A stretch of 64,000 nucleotides of DNA from Lysinibacillus sp. JNUCC-52 (GTDB taxonomy: Bacteria > Bacillota > Bacilli > Bacillales_A > Planococcaceae): the NCBI RefSeq assembly GCF_015999545.1, contig NZ_CP065546.1, forward strand, positions 2,223,501 through 2,287,500, written 5' to 3'. The notes beneath the pieces are model-generated. The model made no database searches and was not told the origin of the DNA. It saw nothing but the letters and a program-made list of their open reading frames with translations. The translations under genes and the position numbers were made by a program. Shown here one piece after another: positions 53,324 through 63,276 of the stretch; the first letter of the stretch is position 1; the number at the start of each line of letters is the position of its first letter.

Positions 53324-53354
53324 AGACGGGTCTTTATAGATTCGTCTTTTTTTG
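53324..53354 (+). terminator. queT terminator
   Basis: AGACGGGTC pairs with GATTCGTCT (9 bp, two G-U) and is followed by TTTTTTT. Confidence 0.9.
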
Positions 53355-53384
53355 TCCCTACATGCGAAACCCATTTTCTTTCTC

Positions 53385-53413
53385 TTGACACTATTTTGAA
53401 AATACTTTAAAAT
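53385..53413 (+). promoter_or_regulatory. SigA promoter of trpB
   Basis: TTGACA (53385-53390), 17 bp, TAAAAT (53408-53413). Confidence 0.85.
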
Positions 53414-53436
53414 TTTTCAATAATAAATGCTAAGAA

Positions 53437-53650
53437 GAAGAATAGTAGCGAGAGCTTATACTTTTAGAGAGCTGATGGCTGGTGCAAATCAGTAGTATAT
53501 ACTTGTGAATGGACTTTGGAGCAGCCTCAGTAATAGGAGGCCGAACTAACTCCCCGTTACAGGAGTACAAAAGTGCGCAATTTTGCGAATAAAGGTGGCA
53601 CCACGGTTACTCGTCCTTTTTATAGAGGGATTGAAGTGGCTTTTTTTTTA
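53437..53650 (+). promoter_or_regulatory. T-box leader specific for tRNA-Trp
   Basis: The T-box sequence AAAGGTGGCACCACGG is at 53591-53606. Stem I carries GAGAGC, GGCTGGTGCAAATCAG and, in the specifier loop, GTGAATGGAC with TGG (53510-53512), the tryptophan codon. The TGGC of the T-box bulge would pair with GCCA, fitting a G discriminator base as in tRNA-Trp. A terminator (CCACGG with GAAGTGG, then T9) ends it at about 53650. Uncharged tRNA-Trp should prevent termination and turn trpB on. Confidence 0.95.
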
Positions 53651-53681
53651 TGGAAAATTAGATTAGAGGAGTCGAGAGCAG

Positions 53682-54845
53682 ATGAGTACAACAGTCGAGC
53701 AAAAAGGATATTTTGGTGAATTTGGAGGTAGCTTCGTTCCTGAAGAGCTTCAAAATGTTTTAAATATATTAGATGAGAATTTCCAGAAATATAAGGATGA
53801 TGCAGAATTTAATAATGAATTAGATTATTATTTCCGTGAATATATAGGCCGTAAATCGCCACTATACTTTGCTGAAAACTTAACAAAACAACTAGGTGGC
53901 GCTAAAATTTATTTAAAGCGTGAAGATCTAAATCATACTGGTTCTCATAAAATTAATAATGTACTAGGTCAAATATTACTTGCAAAACGCATGGGTGCTA
54001 ATCGTGTAATAGCAGAAACAGGTGCAGGTCAACACGGTGTTGCCACAGCAACTGCTTGTGCAATGTTTGGCATGGATTGCACAGTTTACATGGGTCTCGA
54101 AGATACAAAGCGTCAAGCATTAAATGTCTTCCGTATGGAGCTACTCGGTGCTAAAGTCGTTGCGGTCGATAAAGGGCAAGGTCGTTTAAAAGATGCTGTG
54201 GATGAAGCATTCGCTGATTTAGTAGAAAACTATGAAACAACTTTCTATTTGTTAGGTTCTGCAGTGGGACCACACCCATTCCCTTCAATGGTGAAGCATT
54301 TCCAATCGGTTATTAGCCGAGAAAGTCGTGAACAAATTTTAGAAAAAGAAGGTAAGCTCCCAGCAGCAGTACTTGCTTGCGTAGGTGGAGGCAGCAATGC
54401 AATCGGTGCATTTGCAGAATATATCGCGGATGAGGGCGTTCGTTTAATCGGCATTGAGCCCGATAAAGCAGCGACATTAAACGAAGGTACACCAGGTGAA
54501 TTACATGGTTTCAAATGCTTACTATTGCAAGATGCTCAAGGTAATCCACTACCAACGTATTCAATTGCAGCTGGTCTTGACTACCCTGGCGCAGGTCCTG
54601 AGCACAGTTATTTAAAAACAATTGGTCGCGGTGAATATGTAACAGTTACTAACGAAGAGGTACTTGAAGCATTCCAAGTGCTATCTAAAGTTGAAGGTAT
54701 CATTCCTGCACTAGAAAGCTCCCATGCTGTTGCACATGCATTAAAATTAGCTCCCACTTTATCATCTGAAGAGAGTATTATTATTAATATTTCAGGTCGT
54801 GGCGATAAGGACGTTGAACAAGTATTCCATATGTTAAATAAATAA
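53682..54845 (+). CDS. trpB: Tryptophan synthase beta chain, stand-alone
   Basis: A PLP enzyme of 387 residues, the standard TrpB1 form: [15 protein letters not shown], the PLP lysine K90 in [23 protein letters not shown], and GGGSNAIG. It joins indole to serine to make tryptophan. No trpA or other trp gene adjoins it, so indole must come from elsewhere or a full operon lies outside the window. It is controlled by the T-box upstream. Confidence 0.95.
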   Translation: MSTTVEQKGYFGEFGGSFVPEELQNVLNILDENFQKYKDDAEFNNELDYYFREYIGRKSPLYFAENLTKQLGGAKIYLKREDLNHTGSHKINNVLGQILLAKRMGANRVIAETGAGQHGVATATACAMFGMDCTVYMGLEDTKRQALNVFRMELLGAKVVAVDKGQGRLKDAVDEAFADLVENYETTFYLLGSAVGPHPFPSMVKHFQSVISRESREQILEKEGKLPAAVLACVGGGSNAIGAFAEYIADEGVRLIGIEPDKAATLNEGTPGELHGFKCLLLQDAQGNPLPTYSIAAGLDYPGAGPEHSYLKTIGRGEYVTVTNEEVLEAFQVLSKVEGIIPALESSHAVAHALKLAPTLSSEESIIINISGRGDKDVEQVFHMLNK

Positions 54846-54960
54846 AATCCCAGCAAGAACAGCACGAGCTAAAGGTTGTTAGTGGCGCAGGCGCACCATC
54901 ACCAAATTAAATTGAAGTCGTAGCTACACATAGGGAAATCCCAATAGTTGTTTCATACTG

Positions 54961-54994
54961 AAGGCATCGAGAAATCAATTCTCGATGCCTTTTA
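54961..54994. terminator. Terminator between trpB and the acyl-CoA ligase
   Basis: AAGGCATCGAGAA pairs with TTCTCGATGCCTT (13 bp), followed by TTAT. It lies close to the ligase stop at 55000 and serves converging genes. Confidence 0.88.
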
Positions 54995-54999
54995 TCATG

Positions 55000-56625
55000 T
55001 TATACAAGCGTACTTAATTTTGGATAAATTTCAGCCACATTGTCTCGTAATTTAGCTTTTAAGAATTTCCCGACAGACGTTTTTGGAATTTCATCTAAAA
55101 AGACAATATCCTCTGGCACCCACCATTTTGCAAATTGGCTTTCTAAAAAGGCTAGTAATTCTTCACTCGTCGCTGACTTTCCTTCCTTTAAAACGACACA
55201 CGCTAGCGGACGCTCCTGCCATTTGGCATGTGGGATTGCAATTACGGCTGCTTCAAAAATGGCATCATGTGTCATTAATGCATTTTCTAAATCTACAGAA
55301 GAAATCCATTCACCGCCAGATTTAATCAAATCTTTTGTACGGTCGGTAATTTTAATAAAACCATCTGCTGTACGGACCGCAATATCCCCTGTAAATAACC
55401 AACCATCCCGATAAGCGTCTTTCGTACGCTCATCACGATAATATTCATGTGAAATCCACGGACCACGTAGACGTAATTCCCCCATCGTCTCACCATCCCA
55501 TGGTACTTCACCATGATCATTGACAATACTAGACTCAATACCAGCCATCGTCATACCTTGCATAGCACGTGCTTCAATACGTTTTTCAATCGGCCATTCA
55601 TCCATCCATGACATATAATTCGATAATGCAACGATTGGTGTTGTCTCTGTCATCCCATAGACAACGATATATGGAATACCATATTTCTCTTCAAAAGTAC
55701 GTATTAATCGTGTTGGTGAAGCTGAGCCACCACAGCAAATTGCTCGTAGTGAACTAATATCTCGTTCACGCTTCTCCTGTTCCTGTAATGCGCCAATCCA
55801 AATTGTCGGTACACCCGCCGTCAACGTCACCTTTTCTTGCTCCACTAAATCTAAAATTAAATCAGAAGTAAATTGTGGACCTGGCAGTACTTGTGTTGCA
55901 CCAACATTGACACTGGCAAACGGTAATCCCCAAGCATTTGCATGGAACATCGGCACAATCGGCATCACAACATCACGCTCAGCAATCCCCATGGAATCGA
56001 ACATACTAAGCATCATACTGTGTAATACTAAGCCTCGATGGGAGTAAACAACCCCTTTTGGATTTCCCGTCGTTGCACTTGTATAACACATACCTGCTGG
56101 TGCTTCTTCTTCTAAATCATCGGGAAATTCAAAGTTTTCATCCGCAGATGCTAATAATTCCTCATAAGACAAAGCATTCGGTAATGTTGTCTCTGGTAGA
56201 GTATCTTCATCTGTCATAATAATATAGTGTTTTACTGTCTTTAACTCAGATGCAATATTTTCAATGATAGGGACAAGATCTTCATCGATCATTAAAATCT
56301 CATCTTCCGCATGGTTAATAATATAAATTAAATGTTCTTCCGATAACCGAATATTGACCATGTGCAATATAGCACCAGCACATGGCACAGCAAAATACGC
56401 CTCTAAGTGGCGATGCTGATTCCAAGCGAAGGAACCAATCTTCTTGCCCTTTTCCATCCCCAGCTTTGTAAGCGCATCTGCTAACCGACGTGTTCTTTTT
56501 GCCCATTCCCCATATGTTAAACGGTGAATTGTATGCGGGCTTGTACGTGACACGATGGTCTTTCTAGCAAAATAACTTTCTGCACGCTTAAAAAAGTTTG
56601 TTAATACTAACGGTGCTTGCATCAT
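55000..56625 (-). CDS. Acyl-CoA ligase (medium/long-chain type)
   Basis: A protein of 541 residues from the ATG at 56625, after AAGGGATGG; a longer frame adds 12 unlikely residues. ANL motifs: YTSATTGNPKGVVYSHRG near 185, YGMTETTP, GWLFTGDIAVRTADGF, RTKDLIKSGGEWIS and the catalytic lysine region TSVGKFLK. It activates fatty acids to acyl-CoA. It is monocistronic, with an AT-rich palindrome upstream. Confidence 0.9.
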   Translation of the reverse strand: MMQAPLVLTNFFKRAESYFARKTIVSRTSPHTIHRLTYGEWAKRTRRLADALTKLGMEKGKKIGSFAWNQHRHLEAYFAVPCAGAILHMVNIRLSEEHLIYIINHAEDEILMIDEDLVPIIENIASELKTVKHYIIMTDEDTLPETTLPNALSYEELLASADENFEFPDDLEEEAPAGMCYTSATTGNPKGVVYSHRGLVLHSMMLSMFDSMGIAERDVVMPIVPMFHANAWGLPFASVNVGATQVLPGPQFTSDLILDLVEQEKVTLTAGVPTIWIGALQEQEKRERDISSLRAICCGGSASPTRLIRTFEEKYGIPYIVVYGMTETTPIVALSNYMSWMDEWPIEKRIEARAMQGMTMAGIESSIVNDHGEVPWDGETMGELRLRGPWISHEYYRDERTKDAYRDGWLFTGDIAVRTADGFIKITDRTKDLIKSGGEWISSVDLENALMTHDAIFEAAVIAIPHAKWQERPLACVVLKEGKSATSEELLAFLESQFAKWWVPEDIVFLDEIPKTSVGKFLKAKLRDNVAEIYPKLSTLV

Positions 56626-56690
56626 CAAACATCCATCCCTTCTTCTTGTGAATTCCCCCAAACTTTGTAGAATATTAACATCAATTTTAA

Positions 56691-56711
56691 CAGAATAATA
56701 TTAATATTCTG
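56691..56711 (-). promoter_or_regulatory. AT-rich imperfect palindrome upstream of the ligase
   Basis: CAGAATA and TATTCTG are perfect complements around ATATTAA, about 65 bp before the ligase start. It may be an operator; the cognate regulator is not known. Confidence 0.4.
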
Positions 56712-56831
56712 AATATGATTATATTAAAAAATTAATTACGATGCTATATATTCCAAAAATTTTCTTTCTCATCCTTACATTTTCTCTTCTATCCTTCTTT
56801 TCTAACACATTCAATAATGCATTTCCAAAAC

Positions 56832-56872
56832 AAAAAAACAGGCAAAGAAAACAACATTGTTTTCCCGCCTGT
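56832..56872 (-). terminator. Terminator of the threonine dehydrogenase gene
   Basis: ACAGGC and GCCTGT enclose a second stem GAAAACAA/TTGTTTTC, followed by TTTTTTT on the minus strand. Confidence 0.85.
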
Positions 56873-56907
56873 CTTAAAGTACAAACTTTCGATTTAATAT
56901 ATGTTTT

Positions 56908-57861
56908 TTATGAAATGGCTTTTTTTTGCAACTTAATTTTTAATTTCTCTAACATATCAATAGTCATTTTTGCTAAATCATATTCCGCTTTAAAGCCCCA
57001 CTCATTTTTGGCTGCATCAGTATTGATAGAATTTGGCCAACTATCTGCAATCGCCTGACGCACTGGATCTACCTTATAATCCATACGGAATTGTGGCAAA
57101 TGCTTTTTAATTTCAGCAGCGATTTGAGATGGTTCAAAACTCATTGCCGTAATATTAAATGCATTGCGGTGAATTAACTTGCTACTGTCCGCTTCCATTA
57201 AGTCTACAATAGCTTGTAATGCATCGGGCATATACATCATATCCATGTAAGTACCTTCTTGAATATATGATGTATACTTTCCTTGCTGAATTGCTTCATA
57301 AAAGATTTCAACCGCATAGTCAGTTGTACCGCCTCCAGGAGGAGTTACATAAGAAATTAAACCTGGGAAACGCACCCCACGTGTATCAACGCCAAAACGA
57401 TTAAAATAATAGTCACATAATAATTCACCAGCAACTTTGTTAACACCATACATAGTTGTTGGGCGCTGTAACGTATCTTGCGGTGTATCATCCTTAGGTG
57501 TTGATGGTCCAAATGCACCGATTGAACTTGGTGTGAAAAACTGTAAATTTAACTCACGAGAAACTTCTAACGCATTCATCAATCCACCCATATTTAAATT
57601 CCAAGCAAGTAATGGATTTCTTTCTGCGGTTGCAGATAATAATGCGGCCAAATGCATCATCGTATCCGCCCCAAAGTCCTTAGCTAAATCATGCATTCTT
57701 TGTCCATCTGTCACGTCCAGTACTTCGAACGGACCCTTTGTATGTTCAAGCTTTCGTATATCCGTCGCTAATACATTGTCCTCTCCATAAATACTACGAA
57801 GTTTTTCTACTAGCTCAGAGCCAATTTGACCAAGAGCACCTGTAACCATAATCTTTTCCAT
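56908..57861 (-). CDS. NAD-dependent L-threonine dehydrogenase, SDR type
   Basis: An extended SDR protein of 317 residues. The start at 57861 is placed by GGAGGTTTGGAG. NAD motif [14 protein letters not shown] at the N-terminus, catalytic YGVNK near 144, and the UDP-galactose-epimerase-like TDH hallmarks ([33 protein letters not shown]). It oxidises threonine to 2-amino-3-ketobutyrate. The usual partner kbl is not adjacent. Confidence 0.9.
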   Translation of the reverse strand: MEKIMVTGALGQIGSELVEKLRSIYGEDNVLATDIRKLEHTKGPFEVLDVTDGQRMHDLAKDFGADTMMHLAALLSATAERNPLLAWNLNMGGLMNALEVSRELNLQFFTPSSIGAFGPSTPKDDTPQDTLQRPTTMYGVNKVAGELLCDYYFNRFGVDTRGVRFPGLISYVTPPGGGTTDYAVEIFYEAIQQGKYTSYIQEGTYMDMMYMPDALQAIVDLMEADSSKLIHRNAFNITAMSFEPSQIAAEIKKHLPQFRMDYKVDPVRQAIADSWPNSINTDAAKNEWGFKAEYDLAKMTIDMLEKLKIKLQKKAIS

Positions 57862-57954
57862 TTCTCCAAACCTCCACATATGAACAATTGTACTCCTGAG
57901 AAGCACAATATTTTATACTAAAACATTGATTTAATAACACTTTTGATGAATTTT

Positions 57955-57983
57955 ATTATAATGTGTTCATATTAAAAATACAA
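57955..57983 (-). promoter_or_regulatory. Promoter of the threonine dehydrogenase gene
   Basis: TTGTAT (57978-57983), 17 bp, TATAAT (57955-57960) on the minus strand. The remaining 57984-58127 is AT-rich without a gene. Confidence 0.6.
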
Positions 57984-58127
57984 CAACAATATGTGTAATT
58001 TTCTAAAAAAGAACATACAACACCTTGTTATCAGTATATGGTTTCACATTCAAAGTGTTCTACACCATCTATAGAAAACACAATTGTATTTTCCACATGT
58101 ACAATTATCTATTTTTTTACATAATAA

Positions 58128-58168
58128 AAGAACCTCTTTGCACTTAAATGTAAAAGAGGTTCTTCATT
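58128..58168 (-). terminator. Terminator of the chemoreceptor gene
   Basis: AAGAACCTCTT pairs with AAGAGGTTCTT (11 bp), followed by TTATTAT on the minus strand. Confidence 0.8.
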
Positions 58169-58188
58169 TTTTAATTTGAATTTTTTCA

Positions 58189-59862
58189 TTAGATTGAAAA
58201 GCGTTTCACTGCGATTTGTAATACCTTTGAAACTTTTCTTAATTCTTTTATATAATTATGAAATTGTTGCTGTGCATTTAATTGATCTGTCGTCAATTTT
58301 GCCACATGTTTGGTCGAGGCAGCATTTGTTTCTGAAAGAGATGTCAACATCACTGCATCTTCGTTTACCTTTTTCGTATGCTCTGCTATTTCTTGAACTG
58401 TCGACGATACCTCTACTATATAAGGCTGTATATTATTTACTTTCTCTAGTATTTGGTCGAAACTTGTTGCTGTTTCTGCAGTTACTTTTACACCCTTCTC
58501 GGTAGCAATTAAAACACCTTCCATCATCTCTACAGCATAGTGAGAATCTGTATGAATGTTTTGTACAATTGACGTAATAGTATTTGTTGAATGAACGGTT
58601 TGTTCCGCTAGCTTGCGTACTTCATTTGCAACAACCGCAAATCCCTGCCCATGCGTGCCTGCTCTAGCGGCTTCGATGGATGCATTCAAAGCAAGTAAAT
58701 TTGTTTGTGCAGTTATCTTTTCAATAACTTCAACCATTTGGTCAATTGTAGCGGCACGTTCAACTAAATTAAAAATAGCTGTATTTGATTTTTCTACCGC
58801 TAGTTTAATCGCTTGAATTTGCGTTAAGTTTGCCTGTACAATTTCTGTACCACTCTCTGCTTCGTGTGCAGTATCGTGTGCAAAGCTTTCTACAAGATTC
58901 ACCTTTTCTAATATAACTTGCACACCATTCAGTACTTCTTCTAATGAAGCTGAATTGGACGCTAATTTTGTAGTAGAAGCAGTAGTCAACTCGGCAATAT
59001 TTTGCACATCCTTTGCAATTTTAACCGTAGTTGTAGAAGATTGCTCAGAGGATTGTTGCAAATTCTCCGTCATCACTTCTACCTCTTGCGCACTATTTGT
59101 CACCGTATGTAGTAATTGTTTTACTTCTGTTGCCATCTGATTATAGGATAGGACAACTTCTCCAAGCTCATCATGCGCCACGTAACTCGCATTGGCTGTA
59201 AAATCTCCCTGCTCAGCGCGTTTCAATAAAGATTTTAATTGACGTGTCGGAACATTCACTGCTTTCGTTGCAATCAAACCAATGAAAATAACTAATAGTA
59301 CAACAAACATACAAACACTACCTAATAACCAATAACCGAATTGTACATCCTTTTGGTACGCTTGCTGCTGTTCCTCTGCTCTTTGAACTAAGTAGCTCTG
59401 TGTTTCTTCTAATAATGCATGAATTTGTTGGCTTACAGGTAAATAGGTTTGCTCATAAAATCGCTGACGCTCTTGCAAATTTAACTGCTCATAGCTTTCA
59501 ACTAAATCTACCTGCTGGGCGAATATCGTATTATACTTCTTTACTTGATGATTCATCTTTTTATCAATCGTTAATTTTTCTAAATGACCTACAGGCTGTT
59601 CAATATTAGTTAGAATACCCGTCATCTCTTGGTAATCACCATTGGAATCCACTAAGAAATCCAATTGTCGTTGCGCTTCTTCTAGTTCATTTAGCCAACC
59701 AATCGGTAAAAGCCCCTCTGTATAACTCTCGCTTGCATGCCAGGACATTTTCCGTAAATAATCTACACTAAATATACCTATTAGAATATTTGATAGTACA
59801 CATACAACCATGAGTACAAGCAGCTTATCTTTTACCTTAATATAACGAAAAAAATGCATCAT
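58189..59862 (-). CDS. Methyl-accepting chemotaxis protein
   Basis: A protein of about 557 residues. Membrane segments lie at about 15-33 and 185-207 and enclose an extracellular four-helix-bundle sensor of about 150 residues. A HAMP domain follows ([22 protein letters not shown]), then the signalling helix pair with its tip [20 protein letters not shown] and EVRKLAEQT. It reports to CheA through CheW. The start is one of two adjacent ATGs after AAGGAG; the ligand is unknown. Confidence 0.93.
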   Translation of the reverse strand: MMHFFRYIKVKDKLLVLMVVCVLSNILIGIFSVDYLRKMSWHASESYTEGLLPIGWLNELEEAQRQLDFLVDSNGDYQEMTGILTNIEQPVGHLEKLTIDKKMNHQVKKYNTIFAQQVDLVESYEQLNLQERQRFYEQTYLPVSQQIHALLEETQSYLVQRAEEQQQAYQKDVQFGYWLLGSVCMFVVLLVIFIGLIATKAVNVPTRQLKSLLKRAEQGDFTANASYVAHDELGEVVLSYNQMATEVKQLLHTVTNSAQEVEVMTENLQQSSEQSSTTTVKIAKDVQNIAELTTASTTKLASNSASLEEVLNGVQVILEKVNLVESFAHDTAHEAESGTEIVQANLTQIQAIKLAVEKSNTAIFNLVERAATIDQMVEVIEKITAQTNLLALNASIEAARAGTHGQGFAVVANEVRKLAEQTVHSTNTITSIVQNIHTDSHYAVEMMEGVLIATEKGVKVTAETATSFDQILEKVNNIQPYIVEVSSTVQEIAEHTKKVNEDAVMLTSLSETNAASTKHVAKLTTDQLNAQQQFHNYIKELRKVSKVLQIAVKRFSI

Positions 59863-60044
59863 CTTCGGCTCCTTCTCCAACTCTTACCATTAATCATAGT
59901 ATGGAGATATAAAGCCAGTGTTATGTTTTTGTAAAATTTTCTAGAAAACTGAAGAAATGATCATATGCTTCACGGAACCTTCTTTAATTCCATTCGTTCC
60001 CTATTACTAGTTGGTTTTTCCAAAAAGGAAAGGAGGTGAAACTG

Positions 60045-61208
60045 TTGCAGCTAAAAAAATTTGATAATAGTTTAGCAATCAGTCTATTGTTGCTCGGTAT
60101 TATTAGTTGCCTTTTCGTTCATTCTAGCAGTATAGCATTTGAACAATATGCAAGTTTGTTTATTGTAAAGCAATTTATCTATTATAGCCTTGGATTTTTA
60201 ATTATGTATGGCGTCGCAACACTTGATATTGAACAACTTAAAAGAATAGGATGGCCATTTTATTGGTTTATGGTAGCCCTCACTTTTGGCTTATTTATTG
60301 CTCCTGAAAGCATCGCACGAACAATCAATGAAGCGAAATCTTGGTATCAAGTTCCACTTTTAGGATCATTTCAGCCATCAGAGTTTTTAAAGTTTGCATT
60401 TTTAATTGTTGTGAGTAAAGTCATTGTTGCCCATCGAGCAAAATATGTACAGCCATCCTTCCTATCAGATATGCGCCTACTAATTACGATTGGCATTATT
60501 ACGCTTCCACCGACACTTGCTGTCTATAAGCAACCTGATACAGGCATGGTTATGCTATACATGGCGATGATTATACCGATGGTTTACTTCTCAGGCATTC
60601 AAACTAAATTACTCGTAATCTTTACAGCCATCCCAGTGTCAATTGTGACTGTTATCGCTACTCTTTATATAAAGTTTAATGATTTTTTCACCGAGAAGCT
60701 ATTAAGTAAATTATCTGGGCATCAGGTTTCTCGTATTTATGGGTGGCTACAGCCTTATGAATATACGGATTCATCTTTTCAGACTAGACAAGGCTTTATG
60801 GCTATAGGTTCAGGTGAGTTCATAGGGAAAGGCTATTTGCAAAATAATGTCTATGTTCCAGAAAAACATACCGACTTTATTTTTTCTGCTATCGCAGAAG
60901 AAGTAGGATTTGTTGGTGGGGCTTTTGTTATTGCACTATTATTTTTTGTTATTTACCGTATTGTCCTAATTACAGTACAAGCAAAGGATCCATTTATGAC
61001 ACTAATGGGCGCGGGTATCTCCAGTTTATTAGCATTTCAAATTACGCAAAATATTGGTATGACGATAGGACTTTTACCTGTAACAGGCGTAACTTTACCG
61101 TTTTTAAGCTACGGTGGAAGTTCACTACTTTCAAATTTCATGTTAATGGGGATCGTCATGATTATCCACAACTCTTATAAGGGATATATGTTTAAAGCAG
61201 GGGACTAA
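60045..61208 (+). CDS. SEDS family protein (RodA/FtsW/SpoVE type)
   Basis: A protein of 387 residues with ten membrane segments. The catalytic Asp is in PEKHTDFIFSAIAEEVGF; further SEDS hallmarks are GSFQPSEFLKF, QPDTGMVML and GGSSLLSNFMLMG. It polymerises peptidoglycan with a class B PBP. The start is the TTG at 60045, 8 nt after AAAGGAGG. RodA-like features outweigh FtsW; a partner PBP is not adjacent. Confidence 0.9.
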   Translation: MQLKKFDNSLAISLLLLGIISCLFVHSSSIAFEQYASLFIVKQFIYYSLGFLIMYGVATLDIEQLKRIGWPFYWFMVALTFGLFIAPESIARTINEAKSWYQVPLLGSFQPSEFLKFAFLIVVSKVIVAHRAKYVQPSFLSDMRLLITIGIITLPPTLAVYKQPDTGMVMLYMAMIIPMVYFSGIQTKLLVIFTAIPVSIVTVIATLYIKFNDFFTEKLLSKLSGHQVSRIYGWLQPYEYTDSSFQTRQGFMAIGSGEFIGKGYLQNNVYVPEKHTDFIFSAIAEEVGFVGGAFVIALLFFVIYRIVLITVQAKDPFMTLMGAGISSLLAFQITQNIGMTIGLLPVTGVTLPFLSYGGSSLLSNFMLMGIVMIIHNSYKGYMFKAGD

Positions 61209-61214
61209 CATAAT

Positions 61215-61249
61215 GCAAGTAGAGATATGTACATGCCATCTCTACTTGC
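61215..61249 (+). terminator. Hairpin after the SEDS gene
   Basis: The perfect 12-bp stem GCAAGTAGAGAT/ATCTCTACTTGC lacks a T-run, so it may protect the 3' end rather than terminate. Confidence 0.5.
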
Positions 61250-61264
61250 TAGGTTAAAGGGGGA

Positions 61265-62245
61265 TTAATTAGTTAAAAACTCTTTCATACTTACATTAAA
61301 TTGATCGATAAATATCTTAGCTTCATTACGAGGTAATTTTAATGCAGCTAAAGCTGCACCACCAACTGGTAAGCTATAAGCACCCATGAAGTCATACTGA
61401 TTACTATTCTTTTTATCAATAGCTTCTAATTTTTCAATAAATAGCCCCAACTCATTAAAAACTCCACCAGCCAGCACTACTTTAACACGCTTCTCTGCAA
61501 ACGGATTTTTTTTGTAACAAGCTTCTACACTTTGATAAAAAACATGGCATACCTGATTAATGATTGTATTGGCTTCTGCATCCCCGCATTTAGCGCATTC
61601 GATTGCTACCTTACTTAAGGGAGATATTATGTCACGCGGATGTCCTTCACCATACACCACTTCGATTATTTGCGGAACAGATTGTAATTGAAAATATTCT
61701 AATACCGCTGCTGTTAGGAGCGTTTCAGAACCTCTTTTATCAAATGCCTTAAATACCGCTTTTAATGTGCGAATACCAATATCATAGCCACTGCCCTCAT
61801 CATCAAAAATATAACCCCAGCCTGCTGTACGTTCAATTCTTCCAAACGAATCTATACTGAGTGTAATCGCACCTGTACCAGATATTTGTACAATGCCAGG
61901 CTGACCTAATGTACCCGCATACAGCGCATTCAAGCCATCATTCGATAGTGCTAGTTGACAGTCTCTAGGTAAAAGCGAGGTTAATAATGCATGAGTAATT
62001 TTCTCATTATTATTTTCTGTTACACCAGATAGTCCCGCATGGCATTTTGTAATGTGTTGAAATTCGTGAGGTCGTTGTCTTTTTAAATCTTTTATGAGTT
62101 CTGTTATCGTCTCAGTAAATTGCTCTAAGCTCATGGATGTAGGATTACTTTTGCCCGTTTCAGCTAGCGCCATCATTTGGCCACGATATGTTGAGATTGT
62201 TGCTATTGTTTTTGTTCCACCACCGTCAATTGCCAAAACATACAA
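61265..62245 (-). CDS. BadF/BadG-type ATPase, probable amino-sugar kinase
   Basis: A protein of 326 residues of the actin-like ATPase fold. Phosphate-1 motif AIDGGGTKTIATIS, phosphate-2 VQISGTGAITLS, and VVLAGGVFNELGLF. Relatives phosphorylate N-acetylglucosamine or glucosamine. It is the last gene of an operon with asparaginase (12-nt gap) and the ROK protein. A role in recycling wall amino sugars and amides is inference. Confidence 0.85.
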   Translation of the reverse strand: MYVLAIDGGGTKTIATISTYRGQMMALAETGKSNPTSMSLEQFTETITELIKDLKRQRPHEFQHITKCHAGLSGVTENNNEKITHALLTSLLPRDCQLALSNDGLNALYAGTLGQPGIVQISGTGAITLSIDSFGRIERTAGWGYIFDDEGSGYDIGIRTLKAVFKAFDKRGSETLLTAAVLEYFQLQSVPQIIEVVYGEGHPRDIISPLSKVAIECAKCGDAEANTIINQVCHVFYQSVEACYKKNPFAEKRVKVVLAGGVFNELGLFIEKLEAIDKKNSNQYDFMGAYSLPVGGAALAALKLPRNEAKIFIDQFNVSMKEFLTN

Positions 62246-62257
62246 GTGCCTTCACCT

Positions 62258-63259
62258 CTATACAATTTTAATTGTCGAAACAATTTCCCCTACCTCAACT
62301 CCTGTGTCATTACGCACAAATGAAGGAGACAATGCTTTAATACGCTCAATTGTTTCCTGATTTGTATACTGAATTTGTTCCAATATAGAAGCAATTACAT
62401 TCGGCCACGGACTTTCTGAGCCATTCATAATTTTCAAGGCAAAACTTAACCCTTCTTTCCTTAGAGCAAAACAGTATACCCCCTGTGCCCCACCCTTCGC
62501 CACAATATTAGGGTCCTGTAATAATGCCGTACAAATAAAGTTTTGAGATGCAATAATATGATTCTCTTGATTCATTACACCAGTAAGCTTTATTACTGCT
62601 TCACGAATCCGTTGATCATCAATTAATTCTGGTCGTGCTAGCTTTAAATAGGCTATTGCCATATTTTTTAGCGGAATCGCAAAGACTGGTGCACCACAAC
62701 CATCCATCCCTGTATGAATTCTCTCCACATCATATTCACTTAAATAAGCAATGTATTTTTTAATCATCTGCTGCAGTGGATGATCTGGATGGCAATATTG
62801 CTTAACGTCAAAGCCATTTGCTAAACAGGCAATTAAAAATCCTAAATGCTTGCCCGCACAATTATGAAATAGTTTCCTCTTTTCAAATCCCTCTTGAATA
62901 TACTGTGTTTTAGGTTCCTCATTTAATGGATAGGATGCAGCACAAATTAACTCATTTTCATCAATAGGTATTTTTCCTAATAAAGAGATTAACGCCTCTT
63001 GATGATAAATTTCGCCTCTTTGTGAAGCCAGAAATAATGCACTTTCTGTTGCAGTAATACCGTACTTTTCTATAAAATCTGTCATAAAAATAGGAATAGC
63101 TTGATATGGTTTTGCTGCAGAACGAAAATACACAGGCTCATAATCTTGACCTACAGAAATAAATTCTTCCTTCGTCAGATTCACAGCACTCATTTGTCCA
63201 TAATGCACATTTTCCATTAATCCTGAACGATACTCCTTTAAAAATTCTGAGTAAGCCAT
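62258..63259 (-). CDS. Asparaginase family protein (pfam06089 type)
   Basis: A protein of 333 residues of the family once called asparaginase II, unrelated to AnsA/AnsB. It starts EYRSGLMENVHYGQMSAVN, with FRSAAKPYQAIP, NCAGKHLGFLIAC, MDGCGAPVFAIPL and QGVYCFAL as landmarks. It releases ammonia from asparagine or a related amide. It lies between ROK and BadF genes with gaps of 12 and 17 nt. Confidence 0.87.
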   Translation of the reverse strand: MAYSEFLKEYRSGLMENVHYGQMSAVNLTKEEFISVGQDYEPVYFRSAAKPYQAIPIFMTDFIEKYGITATESALFLASQRGEIYHQEALISLLGKIPIDENELICAASYPLNEEPKTQYIQEGFEKRKLFHNCAGKHLGFLIACLANGFDVKQYCHPDHPLQQMIKKYIAYLSEYDVERIHTGMDGCGAPVFAIPLKNMAIAYLKLARPELIDDQRIREAVIKLTGVMNQENHIIASQNFICTALLQDPNIVAKGGAQGVYCFALRKEGLSFALKIMNGSESPWPNVIASILEQIQYTNQETIERIKALSPSFVRNDTGVEVGEIVSTIKIV

Positions 63260-63276
63260 GAATAATCAACCTTTCT

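Noticed and set aside
54846..54960. Possible degraded hairpin element after trpB
   Set aside because: Only AACAGCAC and short GC-rich words match; too little to support a copy.
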